DNA from: Chloroflexota bacterium
Lineage (GTDB): Bacteria > Chloroflexota > Anaerolineae > UBA4142
NCBI GenBank assembly: GCA_016215025.1
Contig: JACRMI010000019.1
Span: 1 to 64,000 of the forward strand
DNA length: 64,000 nt
Direction of reading: 5' to 3'
Position numbers and translations under genes: made by a program. The notes under the pieces are model-generated. The model had not been told where the DNA came from. It did no database searches and worked only from the letters and a program-made list of their open reading frames with translations. This document shows, in pieces, positions 32,789-41,249 of the stretch; the first letter of the stretch is position 1; each line of letters begins with the position of its first letter.

Positions 32789-34213
32789 ATGCAACAACGT
32801 ACCCGGATTGTCTGTACAATTGGTCCGTCTTCTGATTCTGATGAGATTGTCCGCGCGATGATTCGCGCAGGCATGGATGTCGCGCGTCTCAATTTTTCGC
32901 ATGGCGATCACGCGACTCACACGGCGCGCATTGAACGCATCCGACGAATTGCCAAGCAGGAAAATGCCATCGTTGCGATTCTGGCCGATTTGCAAGGTCC
33001 CAAAATCCGCGTTGGCGAAATTGCGGGCGGTCAAATTCGACTTGAAGCGGGAGCGACGTTTACCCTTACCAATCATAAAGTGATGGGGGATGCCAATCGA
33101 GTCTCTATCGATTTTGCCGATTTGCCGCAAGCAGTCCAACCCGGCAACCGCATCTTGCTCGACGATGGCTGCATCGAGTTGCAAGCTGTTGCCACCGGCA
33201 CGACCGATGTTGTGACCAAAGTGATTACGGGCGGCGACCTCAAGCCGCGCAAGGGCGTCAATCTGCCGGGCGTGCCTCTCAAAATCTCTGCGCTCACGGA
33301 AAAAGATCGCAACGATTTGAACTTTGCCGTCGAGCACCAAGTCGATTACATCGCGCTATCGTTTGTGCGACGCGCCGAGGATGTGATCGAGTTAAAGCAA
33401 TTGCTCAGATCGAAGAATGCCTTCATTCCGGTGATTTCCAAAATCGAAAAGCCTGAAGCGGTGGAGCATATCGATTCGATTTTGGAGGCAAGCGATGGGG
33501 TGATGGTCGCGCGCGGCGATTTGGGAGTGGAAGTTCAGCCCGAGCAAGTTCCGATTTTTCAAAAGTCGATCATTCGTAAAGCGAACGCGGCAGGCAAACC
33601 CGTTATCACGGCGACGCAGATGCTCGAATCGATGATTCAGAATCCGCGTCCGACGCGCGCTGAAGCAAGCGATGTCGCCAACGCAATACTCGACGGTACC
33701 GATGCGATTATGCTATCGGCGGAGACTGCGGCCGGCAAGTATCCGGTGCAAGCGGTCCAAATGATGGCACATATCGGCAATGCGGTCGAAGCGAGTATGC
33801 AGTTTCAAGCGTGTCAGTTCGGACCGATGGGCAATGCCAAGAGCATGGTAGATGCCATTGGAAATGCCACATGCGACATCGCACGCCAGCTGAATGCGAA
33901 ATTGATTATCACGGCTACGTCGAGTGGGTTTACAGCGCGAATGATCTCACGGCATCGTCCAATGGTTCCGATCTTCGCGGTGACGTCGAGCGAGAAGACG
34001 TTGCGCCGGCTTGCGTTGGTGTGGGGCGTGGCCGCGCAGCAAATTATGCACGCGACGACGATGGAGCAGGTTGTTAGCGAAGGCATCGCGGCGGCGGTCA
34101 ACCAAGGTCTGGTGCGCGAGAAAGAGGTGGTGATTATCACGGCCGGTGTACCCGCCGGGATCGCGGGTAGAACGAACATGATCCAAGTGCGCGTCGTCGG
34201 AGAGAAAATTTGA
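32789..34213 (+). CDS. pyk: pyruvate kinase
   Basis: 474 residues. RIVCTIGPSSDSDEIVRAMI and ARLNFSHGDHATH at the N-terminus, VISKIEKPEA with the catalytic Lys, VMVARGDLGVE and VITATQMLESM...PTRAEASDVANAI form the complete barrel active site; a C-terminal domain runs from about residue 350 (LIITATSSGFTARMISRHRP). It converts phosphoenolpyruvate and ADP to pyruvate and ATP. There is no extra C-terminal phosphohistidine domain. It is unusual that it directly follows an iron regulator; GGAG for its start overlaps the end of that gene. Confidence 0.96.
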   Translation: MQQRTRIVCTIGPSSDSDEIVRAMIRAGMDVARLNFSHGDHATHTARIERIRRIAKQENAIVAILADLQGPKIRVGEIAGGQIRLEAGATFTLTNHKVMGDANRVSIDFADLPQAVQPGNRILLDDGCIELQAVATGTTDVVTKVITGGDLKPRKGVNLPGVPLKISALTEKDRNDLNFAVEHQVDYIALSFVRRAEDVIELKQLLRSKNAFIPVISKIEKPEAVEHIDSILEASDGVMVARGDLGVEVQPEQVPIFQKSIIRKANAAGKPVITATQMLESMIQNPRPTRAEASDVANAILDGTDAIMLSAETAAGKYPVQAVQMMAHIGNAVEASMQFQACQFGPMGNAKSMVDAIGNATCDIARQLNAKLIITATSSGFTARMISRHRPMVPIFAVTSSEKTLRRLALVWGVAAQQIMHATTMEQVVSEGIAAAVNQGLVREKEVVIITAGVPAGIAGRTNMIQVRVVGEKI

Positions 34214-34225
34214 AATTCAGACCCT

Positions 34226-34303
34226 TGTCACCCTGAGCGAAGCGAAAGGTCTCGTTCTCCAAAGAATGAGATGCTTCGCTCCGCTCACGCCGAAGGCGTG
34301 ACA
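34226..34303. repeat. REP-like palindromic intergenic repeat, copy 3
   Basis: TGTCACCCTGAGCGAAGCGA on the left, reverse-complement arm ending GCGTGACA on the right. It shares 29 or more identical bases (GTCACCCTGAGCGAAGCGAA and onward) with copy 4 at 50939-51008 in the opposite orientation. The rest of the gap to 34540 holds nothing recognised. Confidence 0.85.
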
Positions 34304-34540
34304 TTTTGTTAGGCGTTCTTAGGGTCTCAAATGGGAGAAACCATGTGCAGCAACAAAAGACGCGGAAACTTGAATGAGTTCCTTACCAATTTGAATGAGC
34401 CGCCACCTTGGCCCCAAAAAGCTCTAGTGATCGCAAAGAACCTATGGCGACGCGTGGCATTGCGCCAAGATTGTTGTGGGCATGAAGGCGCGCCCGGTTG
34501 TTGAAAAGTAGAACTAACGCGTCTCGGCGAGATGCAGTCG

Positions 34541-34584
34541 TAGAAGAAAAGAGAAACCAGGCTTATTTCGAGAAGCCTGGTTTC
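34541..34584 (-). terminator. terminator of the zinc-ribbon gene
   Basis: Minus strand: GAAACCAGGCTT-CTCGAAAT-AAGCCTGGTTTC followed by TCTTTTCTTC. Confidence 0.87.
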
Positions 34585-34591
34585 TGCATAA

Positions 34592-35071
34592 TTATTTCGG
34601 AACTTCGACGGGGCTAGAGAGCGGCGCTGGCTCCGTGTTGGGTGCGCCGCAGTAGGGGCAAATGTTCCAGCGCAGACTCGCGATGCGATGACAATTTTCG
34701 CAGCGGCGTTTGAGGCGGGTGTGACAATTGGGGCAAAAAAGAAAATCGCTTTGCGTTTTGGTTTGGCAGGCAGGACACGCTTGTTTTTCTTCAATGTCCT
34801 GTAGCAGCGCTTCCTCCGCCAACTCGCGTTCGTAGCGTTCATCCAATGCTTCGCGTGGACGCATTAAAAAGTAGAGCAAGATGCCGGGAATGAAAAAGAA
34901 CACGACCAGCGCCACGCAGAGGATTTGCATCAACAAATCGCGCGAGCGCGAACGAATATCACGGAAGGTCCAGACGACGAGACCGATCCACACGGCGATC
35001 AAATATACACCCAGGAATGCGCCGACGAGTTGCAGGACAGTGACGAGTCCGCCAAGATCAAAAGAGGGCAT
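34592..35071 (-). CDS. membrane protein with a double zinc-ribbon domain
   Basis: 159 residues. Two membrane helices (about 10-35 and 42-65; IPGILLYFLMRPRE) in a phospholipase-D-N-like arrangement, a charged helix (DERYERELAEEALLQDIEEK), then two zinc ribbons: CPACQTKTQSDFLFCPNC and CENCHRIASLRWNICPYC. The eight cysteines should bind two zinc ions in the cytoplasm. Such membrane-tethered ribbons are common in this kind of genome; no specific function is known. It stands alone between a terminator and a divergent BFN gene. Confidence 0.8.
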   Translation of the reverse strand: MPSFDLGGLVTVLQLVGAFLGVYLIAVWIGLVVWTFRDIRSRSRDLLMQILCVALVVFFFIPGILLYFLMRPREALDERYERELAEEALLQDIEEKQACPACQTKTQSDFLFCPNCHTRLKRRCENCHRIASLRWNICPYCGAPNTEPAPLSSPVEVPK

Positions 35072-35227
35072 TGCGTAATCTCCTAGACAAAATCGCGGCT
35101 ATTATAGCATCATCTCTGTATATCAACAAAAACAGGTTGTCGCCTTTTATCGGATGTGGTATAATGATGACAGTGAACTGCGACATGGGGCTAGCAAGCC
35201 GTTGCGTTCATTGAACGGGAGGAAAGA

Positions 35228-35758
35228 ATGAACCCCAATCTAATTCCAGTTTCGATTGATAGCATTCGGGTGAGTCTTGTCACGCCGCATCGCATTGTCG
35301 TACTTAAAGATGATACCGAACGATTTTTGCCTATTTGGATTGGACCTTTTGAAGCTGATGCAATTCGGATTGCGCTCGAAGGTAACCAAGTCGCGCGTCC
35401 GCTTACGCATGACCTGTTCAAAAATTTGTTAACTGAAATTGGCGGTACGCCTACCCATATTATCGTGACGGACCTGCGCGACGAAACTTTTTTTGCGCAG
35501 ATTGTGATGCAGTTGAACGGCAAAGAGATTGATCTGGATTCACGCCCCAGTGATGCAATTGCGCTTGCCATCCGTTTCCAAGTCCCCATTTACGTCGATG
35601 CGTCCGTGATGAAGCAAGCGTCGATTCGCAAGAGCCAGGATACGGAGGCGGAAACGGAAGCACCGGTGGAAGAGGAAAAACTCGATGCGTTCCGGGATTT
35701 GTTTGAGGACCTTGACCTCGACGGTCTAGGCAAGGGTGATTCACCCAAAGAAGATTGA
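35228..35758 (+). CDS. bifunctional nuclease (BFN/DUF151) family protein
   Basis: 176 residues. VLKDDTERFLPIWIGPFEAD, PLTHDLFKNLLTEIGG and IDLDSRPSDAIALAIRFQVP are the conserved BFN motifs. The last 50 residues are acidic and probably disordered (EAETEAPVEEEKLDAFRDLF). Plant relatives have RNase and DNase activity; bacterial ones are poorly studied. GGGAGGAAAGA precedes the ATG. A terminator follows at once, so it is monocistronic. Confidence 0.9.
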   Translation: MNPNLIPVSIDSIRVSLVTPHRIVVLKDDTERFLPIWIGPFEADAIRIALEGNQVARPLTHDLFKNLLTEIGGTPTHIIVTDLRDETFFAQIVMQLNGKEIDLDSRPSDAIALAIRFQVPIYVDASVMKQASIRKSQDTEAETEAPVEEEKLDAFRDLFEDLDLDGLGKGDSPKED

Positions 35759-35766
35759 ACGCTAAG

Positions 35767-35798
35767 ATTCCCGGCACAACTTGTCGGGAATTGTTTTC
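35767..35798 (+). terminator. terminator after the BFN gene
   Basis: ATTCCCGGC and GTCGGGAAT around ACAACTT, followed by TGTTTTC. Confidence 0.8.
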
Positions 35799-35805
35799 AT
35801 TACGC

Positions 35806-35901
35806 AGACCCTAAAGGTTTATTCTGCTTATCCGGCGCACGCTCGGCGTAGCCGACTTGTCCAAATCGAATCATTGTTGGCAAAGAAAACCTTTAGGGTC
35901 T
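35806..35901. repeat. inverted repeat upstream of dnaB
   Basis: AGACCCTAAAGGTTT and AAACCTTTAGGGTCT, perfect 15-bp arms enclosing 66 bases, ending 19 bases before dnaB. Perfect long arms with unpaired interior resemble a small non-autonomous element; it may also form a stem in the dnaB leader. Confidence 0.75.
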
Positions 35902-35920
35902 CGGTTGTGAGACTTGATCC

Positions 35921-38578
35921 ATGATGGATATTGAAACCTCCACTCTGCCCAACAGAATCGCGCCAAATAATATCGAAGCCGAACAGTCGGTCCTCGGCGC
36001 GTTGTTGATCGACCCCGACGCCATTATTAAAGCGGTACCCATAGTCCACGCCGAAGATTTCTATCTCGAAAAACACAAGTGGATTTATGAGGCGATTTTT
36101 GCGTTGCACGAGCGTCGCGAACCCATCGATTTTGTTACCGTCGTCTCGGAGCTAGAAGCCCACAATAAATTGAACGATGTCGGCGGTTCAGCCTATATCA
36201 CCTCGCTCGTCAATACCGTTCCCTCTGCGATTAACGTTGAATCGTACGCGCATCTCGTCGAGCGATTATCGACCCAGCGACGCTTGATCTCCGCCGCGGG
36301 CGACATCGCCGGCATTGCGTACGATTCGGCGGAAGACATTGAGAACACGATCGATCGCGCCGAAGAAATTATTTTTGCCGTCGCGCAGCGCCGCATGACG
36401 CGCGATATGATCCCGATCCGCGTCGCGGTCGATCAGTTTATTGATCGCCTTGATTACATTCAAAAGCATCAGGGCGAAATCCTCGGCGTATCGACGGGCT
36501 TTAACGACCTCGACAAATTGCTCGGCGGGTTCCAGCCATCCGATTTGATTATTTGCGCGGGACGTCCTGGCTCCGGCAAGACTTCGTTCGCGCTATCGAT
36601 TGTACAATTTGCTTCGATGATCAAGCGGAAACGCGTCGCCCTATTCAGTTTAGAAATGTCGGCGGAACAACTCGTGCAGCGCATGGTCGCCAGCATGGGC
36701 AATTTGGATTCGCAGGCATTGCGGCTTGGCAAGCTCAACGACGAAGATTATCCACGGCTCGTCAAAGCGACCGGCGAATTAGCCGAGACCACGATTTTTA
36801 TCGACGACAGCGCGGCGATCACGCCGATTGAAATTCGCGCCAAGTGTCGGCGCTTGCAAAGCGAACATGGTCTCGACATGATCATCATCGACTATTTGCA
36901 ATTGATGACGATTCGCGGGCGCATCGAGAATCGCGTGCAGGAGATTTCGCAGATTTCGCGCCAACTGAAGGAACTCGCGCGCGAACTGCACGTGCCGGTC
37001 GTTGCTTTGTCGCAGTTGTCGCGTGCGGTCGAAGCGCGTGACGATCATCGCCCGCAATTGGCGGACCTTCGTGAAAGTGGTTGTCTCACCGGCGATACAC
37101 TCATTACGCGCGCTGACACCGGCGAACGAATTCCCATACGCGATTTGGTTGCGCATGGCGAGCCGATTCCCATTATCGCGATGGATGAAAATCTGCGTTT
37201 GCGCCAAGCCACGATGACACGCGCATTTCCAAGCGGACGCAAGTGTGTGTACGAAATGCGTACGCGGACAGGTCGAGCTATTCGCACTTCGGCGAATCAC
37301 CCGTTTTATCGAGTCAATGGTTGGATGCCGCTTGAAGATTTGCGAGTGGGTGATCGCTTGGCTTTGCCTCGCGCATTGCCAGAGCCGACTCAGCCATCGA
37401 TGCTTTCCGAAGATCGATTGATTTTGTTGGCGCATTTAATTGGCGATGGGTGTTATGTTGCGCGTCAACCGTTGTATTACACCAATTCGGATAAACTCTG
37501 TTTAGAAGCGGTTGCCTCTGCCGCATCGCGCGAGTTCGACGTAACGCCGCGGTGGGTCAAGCAAGAAAACTGGTATCACATTTACCTGTCTGCCAACAAG
37601 CATTTGACGCATGGATGCCACAATCCGATTGCCGAGTGGTTGCAAGAAATGGGAATTTATGGACAGCGTTCACCAGAGAAAATTATCCCTGCGCCGATTT
37701 TCAAGTTGAACAATGCTCAAGTGGCGTTCTTCTTGCGCCATCTCTGGGCAACGGATGGTAACATTAGCCGCGCATCGAGTGGACGGGGTACGGTAATTTT
37801 TTATGCTTCAACGAGTCGTATGCTTTTGGAACAAATTCAACATCTCTTACTGCGATTGGACATCCAGTGTACGGTTCGAGTTAATCGCAAGCCTGGCTAT
37901 CGCCCGACGTACCATTTGCACGTGCAAGGTCGCGACGATCAATGCAAATTCCTGACCACGATTGGGGCATTTGGTGCGAAGGAACCATTTGCGCGTCAAA
38001 CGTTATCGACGCTGGCTGAGATTCCTGCCAATCCAAACTATGATGTCGTTCCGAAAGAAATCTGGAATGAGATTGAATCGGTGCGCAACGCGCGCGGATG
38101 GAGCCTGCGTGAAATGCATCATAACCTAGGTTGGGCGCATGATGGAACGAATCGTCGCAAGCATGGAGTCAGCCGCACGCGATTGAATCACATCGTCGAT
38201 GTTTTGCCAGACCCGCGCCTGGAATTATTGGCGAAATCGGATATTTATTGGGACGAAATTGTGTCTATTGAAGATCAAGGCGAAGAAGATGTTTTCGATG
38301 CAACCGTTCCGGGTTTCCACAATTTTGTCGCAAATGATTTCATCGTTCACAACAGCATTGAGCAAGATGCCGATGTCGTGATTTTCATCTTCCGCGAAAA
38401 GACGTACTATCCAACGCTGGAAAAGTGGCAGCAAAAACATCCGAACAAGCCGTATCCGGAAAACATCGCCGAGATCATTGTTGCTAAGCATCGCCATGGA
38501 CCAATCAAAGATATTCAACTGTTCTTCGCCGAAGACCAAGCGACGTTTCGAAATTTGGTCACCGACCCGCGAGCGTGA
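35921..38578 (+). CDS. dnaB: replicative DNA helicase DnaB with an intein
   Basis: 885 residues encoded, about 461 after intein removal. The N-terminal DnaB domain (IEAEQSVLGALLIDPDAIIK) is followed by the RecA-like motor with Walker A GRPGSGKTS (about residues 213-220), SLEMSAEQLVQRM and Walker B IIIDYLQLM. An intein of 424 residues interrupts the motor at RESG/SIEQD, the well-known DnaB-b site also occupied in Synechocystis. The C-terminal extein continues SIEQDADVVIFIFREKTYYP. Two ATG codons start the gene; no strong ribosome site is seen. It is followed by a DnaD-like protein and a double helicase loader, so this is a replication-restart or initiation cluster. Confidence 0.97.
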   Translation: MMDIETSTLPNRIAPNNIEAEQSVLGALLIDPDAIIKAVPIVHAEDFYLEKHKWIYEAIFALHERREPIDFVTVVSELEAHNKLNDVGGSAYITSLVNTVPSAINVESYAHLVERLSTQRRLISAAGDIAGIAYDSAEDIENTIDRAEEIIFAVAQRRMTRDMIPIRVAVDQFIDRLDYIQKHQGEILGVSTGFNDLDKLLGGFQPSDLIICAGRPGSGKTSFALSIVQFASMIKRKRVALFSLEMSAEQLVQRMVASMGNLDSQALRLGKLNDEDYPRLVKATGELAETTIFIDDSAAITPIEIRAKCRRLQSEHGLDMIIIDYLQLMTIRGRIENRVQEISQISRQLKELARELHVPVVALSQLSRAVEARDDHRPQLADLRESGCLTGDTLITRADTGERIPIRDLVAHGEPIPIIAMDENLRLRQATMTRAFPSGRKCVYEMRTRTGRAIRTSANHPFYRVNGWMPLEDLRVGDRLALPRALPEPTQPSMLSEDRLILLAHLIGDGCYVARQPLYYTNSDKLCLEAVASAASREFDVTPRWVKQENWYHIYLSANKHLTHGCHNPIAEWLQEMGIYGQRSPEKIIPAPIFKLNNAQVAFFLRHLWATDGNISRASSGRGTVIFYASTSRMLLEQIQHLLLRLDIQCTVRVNRKPGYRPTYHLHVQGRDDQCKFLTTIGAFGAKEPFARQTLSTLAEIPANPNYDVVPKEIWNEIESVRNARGWSLREMHHNLGWAHDGTNRRKHGVSRTRLNHIVDVLPDPRLELLAKSDIYWDEIVSIEDQGEEDVFDATVPGFHNFVANDFIVHNSIEQDADVVIFIFREKTYYPTLEKWQQKHPNKPYPENIAEIIVAKHRHGPIKDIQLFFAEDQATFRNLVTDPRA
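37082..38353 (+). mobile_element. DnaB-b intein with LAGLIDADG endonuclease
   Basis: Residues 388-811 of the precursor. The splicing blocks are intact: Cys+1 in CLTGDTLIT, block B TSANHPFYRV, block F VFDATVPGFHNFVAN, and C-terminal HN followed by Ser+1 (SIEQD). In the middle are two LAGLIDADG-type helices, LLAHLIGDGC and FLRHLWATDG, each with its acidic residue, so the homing endonuclease looks active. A helix-turn-helix-like stretch (RGWSLREMHHNLGWAHDGTN) near residue 730 may aid DNA recognition. Confidence 0.95.
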
Positions 38579-38654
38579 AGGATGAATCGCCATCTGCGAT
38601 GGCGCATCATCCTTGTATTTGAATCAAAATTCTCTTTTGAAAATATTGAACGAC

Positions 38655-39308
38655 ATGAAACTCTTTTCCGGTTTTCCTGACGGCAAGTTAAAAGTTACCC
38701 CATTGCCCAATTTGTTTTTCAGCGAGGTGCTTGCTGAAATTGATGATTTGGCGGAGCTTAAAGTGACATTGCATGTCTATTGGCTCTTGGCAAACAGCAA
38801 GTCGCGTTACGTGCGTGAGAGCGATTTGCGTGCCGATAAAGTGTTGCTTCGATCTCTAAAAACGGTTGGCACGAAAAATGATGCGCTCGCGCATGGATTA
38901 GATTTGGCAGTGAAGCGCGGAACACTATTAAGCTCGAAAACCGAAACGGATGCGGTCTATTTTGCGAATACGGAACAGGGGCGGACGGCGCTTGACAAAA
39001 TGCGAACAAATGGTCTATCATTGGACTTGCCACGCGAACCCGCGCAAATGGTCGAGCGCCCAAACATTTTTGTGCTTTACGAACAAAACATTGGACTGCT
39101 TACGCCGATGGTGGCCGAAGAACTCAGGGAAGCGGAGAAGCTGTATTCGAGTGACTGGATTGCGGATGCGATCAAGTTAGCAGTGGAGAATAACAAGCGA
39201 AGCTGGAGTTACGCGCGCAAGGTTTTGCAGCGGTGGAAAGAGGAAGGGCGCGCGGACAAGAAAAAGAAAACCTGGTACGATGAATATGGAAAATTTGTTA
39301 AACGCTAA
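38655..39308 (+). CDS. DnaD-like replication protein
   Basis: Start taken at the ATG at 38655 (217 residues); an upstream in-frame TTG at 38613 also exists and no ribosome site is convincing for either. The N-terminal part (ELKVTLHVYWLLANSKSRYV, VRESDLRADK) looks like a winged helix; the C-terminal part (VLYEQNIGLLTPMVAEELRE, NNKRSWSYARKVLQRWKEEG) is the DnaD/DnaB2 domain with a YxxxILxxW-like ending. In Firmicutes, DnaD with DnaB/DnaI loads the replicative helicase. It overlaps the start of the loader ATPase gene by 29 bases, supporting a joint role. Confidence 0.85.
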   Translation: MKLFSGFPDGKLKVTPLPNLFFSEVLAEIDDLAELKVTLHVYWLLANSKSRYVRESDLRADKVLLRSLKTVGTKNDALAHGLDLAVKRGTLLSSKTETDAVYFANTEQGRTALDKMRTNGLSLDLPREPAQMVERPNIFVLYEQNIGLLTPMVAEELREAEKLYSSDWIADAIKLAVENNKRSWSYARKVLQRWKEEGRADKKKKTWYDEYGKFVKR

Positions 39309-40650
39309 GCCGGTGACAACGAGTCAACCGTGTCCGATTTGTGGCGGCGTCGGATTTTTGCATCGCGATGTGCCGATCGATCATCCCGATTTCGGTCGCG
39401 CGATTCCGTGCGATTGCAAACTGCGCGAGACGCAGCAGGCGAGTGTCGATAATTTACGGACGGGCAGTGGACTGGTTCATCTGTCGCAAATGACGTTTGC
39501 CAGCTTTCGACCCGAAGGCATTGGCTTGAATCCCGACAAGCGCAAAAATTTGCGCGACGCATTTGATACCGCTCAACATTTTGCGCGGACGCCGCAGGGT
39601 TGGTTGTTGCTCAAAGGTGGTTACGGTTGCGGCAAGACGCATCTTGCTGCGGCGATTGCAAATGATCGCTTGGCGCGTGGTCAGTCGGTTTTGTTTGTGG
39701 TTGCCGCCGATTTCCTCGATCATTTGCGCGCCACCTTTGCGCCGACCAGCCGCGTCACGTACGACGACCGCTTTGAATCGATTCGCTCGACGCCGTTCTT
39801 GATTATGGATGATCTCGGCGCGCAGACAACGACGGCGTGGGCGCAGGAAAAACTTTTCCAATTGTTCAACTTTCGTTACAACGCGCAACTTCCCACTGTC
39901 ATCACGACGAATAGCGAATTGGAAGAAATCGATCCGCGCTTGCGCTCGCGTTTTGCCGACACGACGTTCTGCAAGATCGTCACGATTCTTGCGCCCGATT
40001 TTCGGCAAGGCGGAACCGATTCGATGGGCGCAAATGGATCGAATCTGGCGTTGTATGGCGATATGACGTTCGAATCGTTCGATCTCCGTGCGAGCGAATT
40101 GATCGGCGATGAGCGCGGGAATATGCAGCGCGTGTTCAATACCGCGAAGGGCTATGCCGAACGCCCGCAAGGTTTTATCGTTTTCACTGGCGATTACGGT
40201 TGCGGTAAAACACACCTGGCGGCGGCCATCGCGAATGCGATCATGCATCGCGGCAACTCAGTGGTTTTTCGCGTGGTGCCGGATTTGCTCGATCATTTGC
40301 GTGCGACATTTGCGCCGAACAGCACCACGTCGTACGATCAGCTTTTTGAAGACACGCGCACTGCACCGGTACTCGTACTTGATGACCTAGGTACCGAGAG
40401 CGCAACGCCTTGGGCGCGCGAAAAGCTTTTCCAGATCATCGACTATCGTTACGTCGCGCATCTGCCGACGATCATCACGATCAATCGCGAAGCACAAATC
40501 GATCCGCGCTTGCAAACGCGCATCTTTGATTTGGCGCGCAGCTCGGTCAACGAAATCCTCGCGCCGAGTTATCGCACGACGCATAAGCGCGCACAAGCCA
40601 AACCGGAAACGGCGATGCGCAAGCCGCGAAATTATCGAGAGCGAGAGTAG
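39280..40650 (+). CDS. helicase loader (DnaC/DnaI-like) with two tandem AAA+ domains
   Basis: 456 residues. A Cys motif CPICGGVGFLHRD...CDCK at the N-terminus is followed by two similar ATPase domains. Domain 1 (about 65-250): LLKGGYGCGKTHLAAAIAND, LIMDDLGAQTTTAWAQEKLF. Domain 2 (about 260-440): FTGDYGCGKTHLAAAIANAI, LVLDDLGTESATPWAREKLF. Both Walker A and B motifs are intact, and the lead-in segments also match (MTFASFRPEG versus MTFESFDLRA), so the protein arose by internal duplication. Usual loaders have one such domain and act as hexamers. Overlap with the DnaD-like gene and proximity to dnaB point to DnaB loading. Start ATG at 39280 or 39286. Confidence 0.9.
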   Translation: MNMENLLNAKPVTTSQPCPICGGVGFLHRDVPIDHPDFGRAIPCDCKLRETQQASVDNLRTGSGLVHLSQMTFASFRPEGIGLNPDKRKNLRDAFDTAQHFARTPQGWLLLKGGYGCGKTHLAAAIANDRLARGQSVLFVVAADFLDHLRATFAPTSRVTYDDRFESIRSTPFLIMDDLGAQTTTAWAQEKLFQLFNFRYNAQLPTVITTNSELEEIDPRLRSRFADTTFCKIVTILAPDFRQGGTDSMGANGSNLALYGDMTFESFDLRASELIGDERGNMQRVFNTAKGYAERPQGFIVFTGDYGCGKTHLAAAIANAIMHRGNSVVFRVVPDLLDHLRATFAPNSTTSYDQLFEDTRTAPVLVLDDLGTESATPWAREKLFQIIDYRYVAHLPTIITINREAQIDPRLQTRIFDLARSSVNEILAPSYRTTHKRAQAKPETAMRKPRNYRERE

Positions 40651-40701
40651 GAATTGGACGCTGACTAACGCGGACAAACGCGGATAAAAACAAAAGCCAA
40701 A

Positions 40702-40735
40702 GCCGTTCGCAATTTTCTGCGAACGGCGTTTGTTG
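40702..40735 (+). terminator. terminator of the replication cluster
   Basis: GCCGTTCGCA and TGCGAACGGC around ATTTTC, followed by GTTTGTTG. The preceding bases iterate AACGCGGA words. Confidence 0.75.
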
Positions 40736-40746
40736 TGCCAGATGAA

Positions 40747-41178
40747 TTACGGCGCAATCGTAACCGATACACTCACCGTCTGCTTGTTCTCGGTCGGCAG
40801 GTTGAATGGCTGGCTGGTCGCCACAATTTGTTTTGTCGCTGCATCGTACACGACCCAGCGAAACGGTGTCGTGGTAAATGACGTTTGATCGACCCACCAC
40901 GTTTTTTTTCCGACGCCATCGCTTACTGAATCGAACGCGCCGCGCCAGGAATCCACGTCAATCCAATTCCCCGCACTGTCTTGCCATTGCACGACGCTCC
41001 ACTGTGCCTTGGCATTCTGCACACGCAGCTCGATCCAGCCGCCGATGGTTCGTGCTGGCGGAACGGCGGTCGCTTCAGGTGCGATGGTTGGTCGCGGTGG
41101 TAAGGCAAGCGCCGGTGTCGTCAACATCGACAAGGCGAAAACGACAACCAGAGCAATGATAATTTTTTGTTTGAACAT
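40747..41178 (-). CDS. small secreted protein, unknown
   Basis: 143 residues with a signal peptide cleaved near residue 25 (TTPALA-L), a Pro-rich stretch (PPRPTIAPEATAVPPA) and one compact domain rich in Trp (GWIELRVQNAKAQWSVVQWQ, WRGAFDSVSDG, KTWWVDQTSF). The Trp pattern suggests a beta-sandwich that binds a surface polymer, but the family is not recognised. It follows the giant nuclease gene on the same strand, separated by a hairpin. Confidence 0.75.
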   Translation of the reverse strand: MFKQKIIIALVVVFALSMLTTPALALPPRPTIAPEATAVPPARTIGGWIELRVQNAKAQWSVVQWQDSAGNWIDVDSWRGAFDSVSDGVGKKTWWVDQTSFTTTPFRWVVYDAATKQIVATSQPFNLPTENKQTVSVSVTIAP

Positions 41179-41196
41179 GCTGTCAGCTCCTTGAGC

Positions 41197-41237
41197 AGAC
41201 CTGACACGCTTGGCGTTTTGCGAAGCATGTCAGGTCT
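41197..41237 (-). terminator. hairpin between the giant nuclease and small secreted protein genes
   Basis: AGACCTGACA-GCTT pairs with AAGC-TGTCAGGTCT around GGCGTTTTGCG. The T-tract is short, so some read-through is likely. Confidence 0.65.
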
Positions 41238-41249
41238 TGGCTCTCCCTT

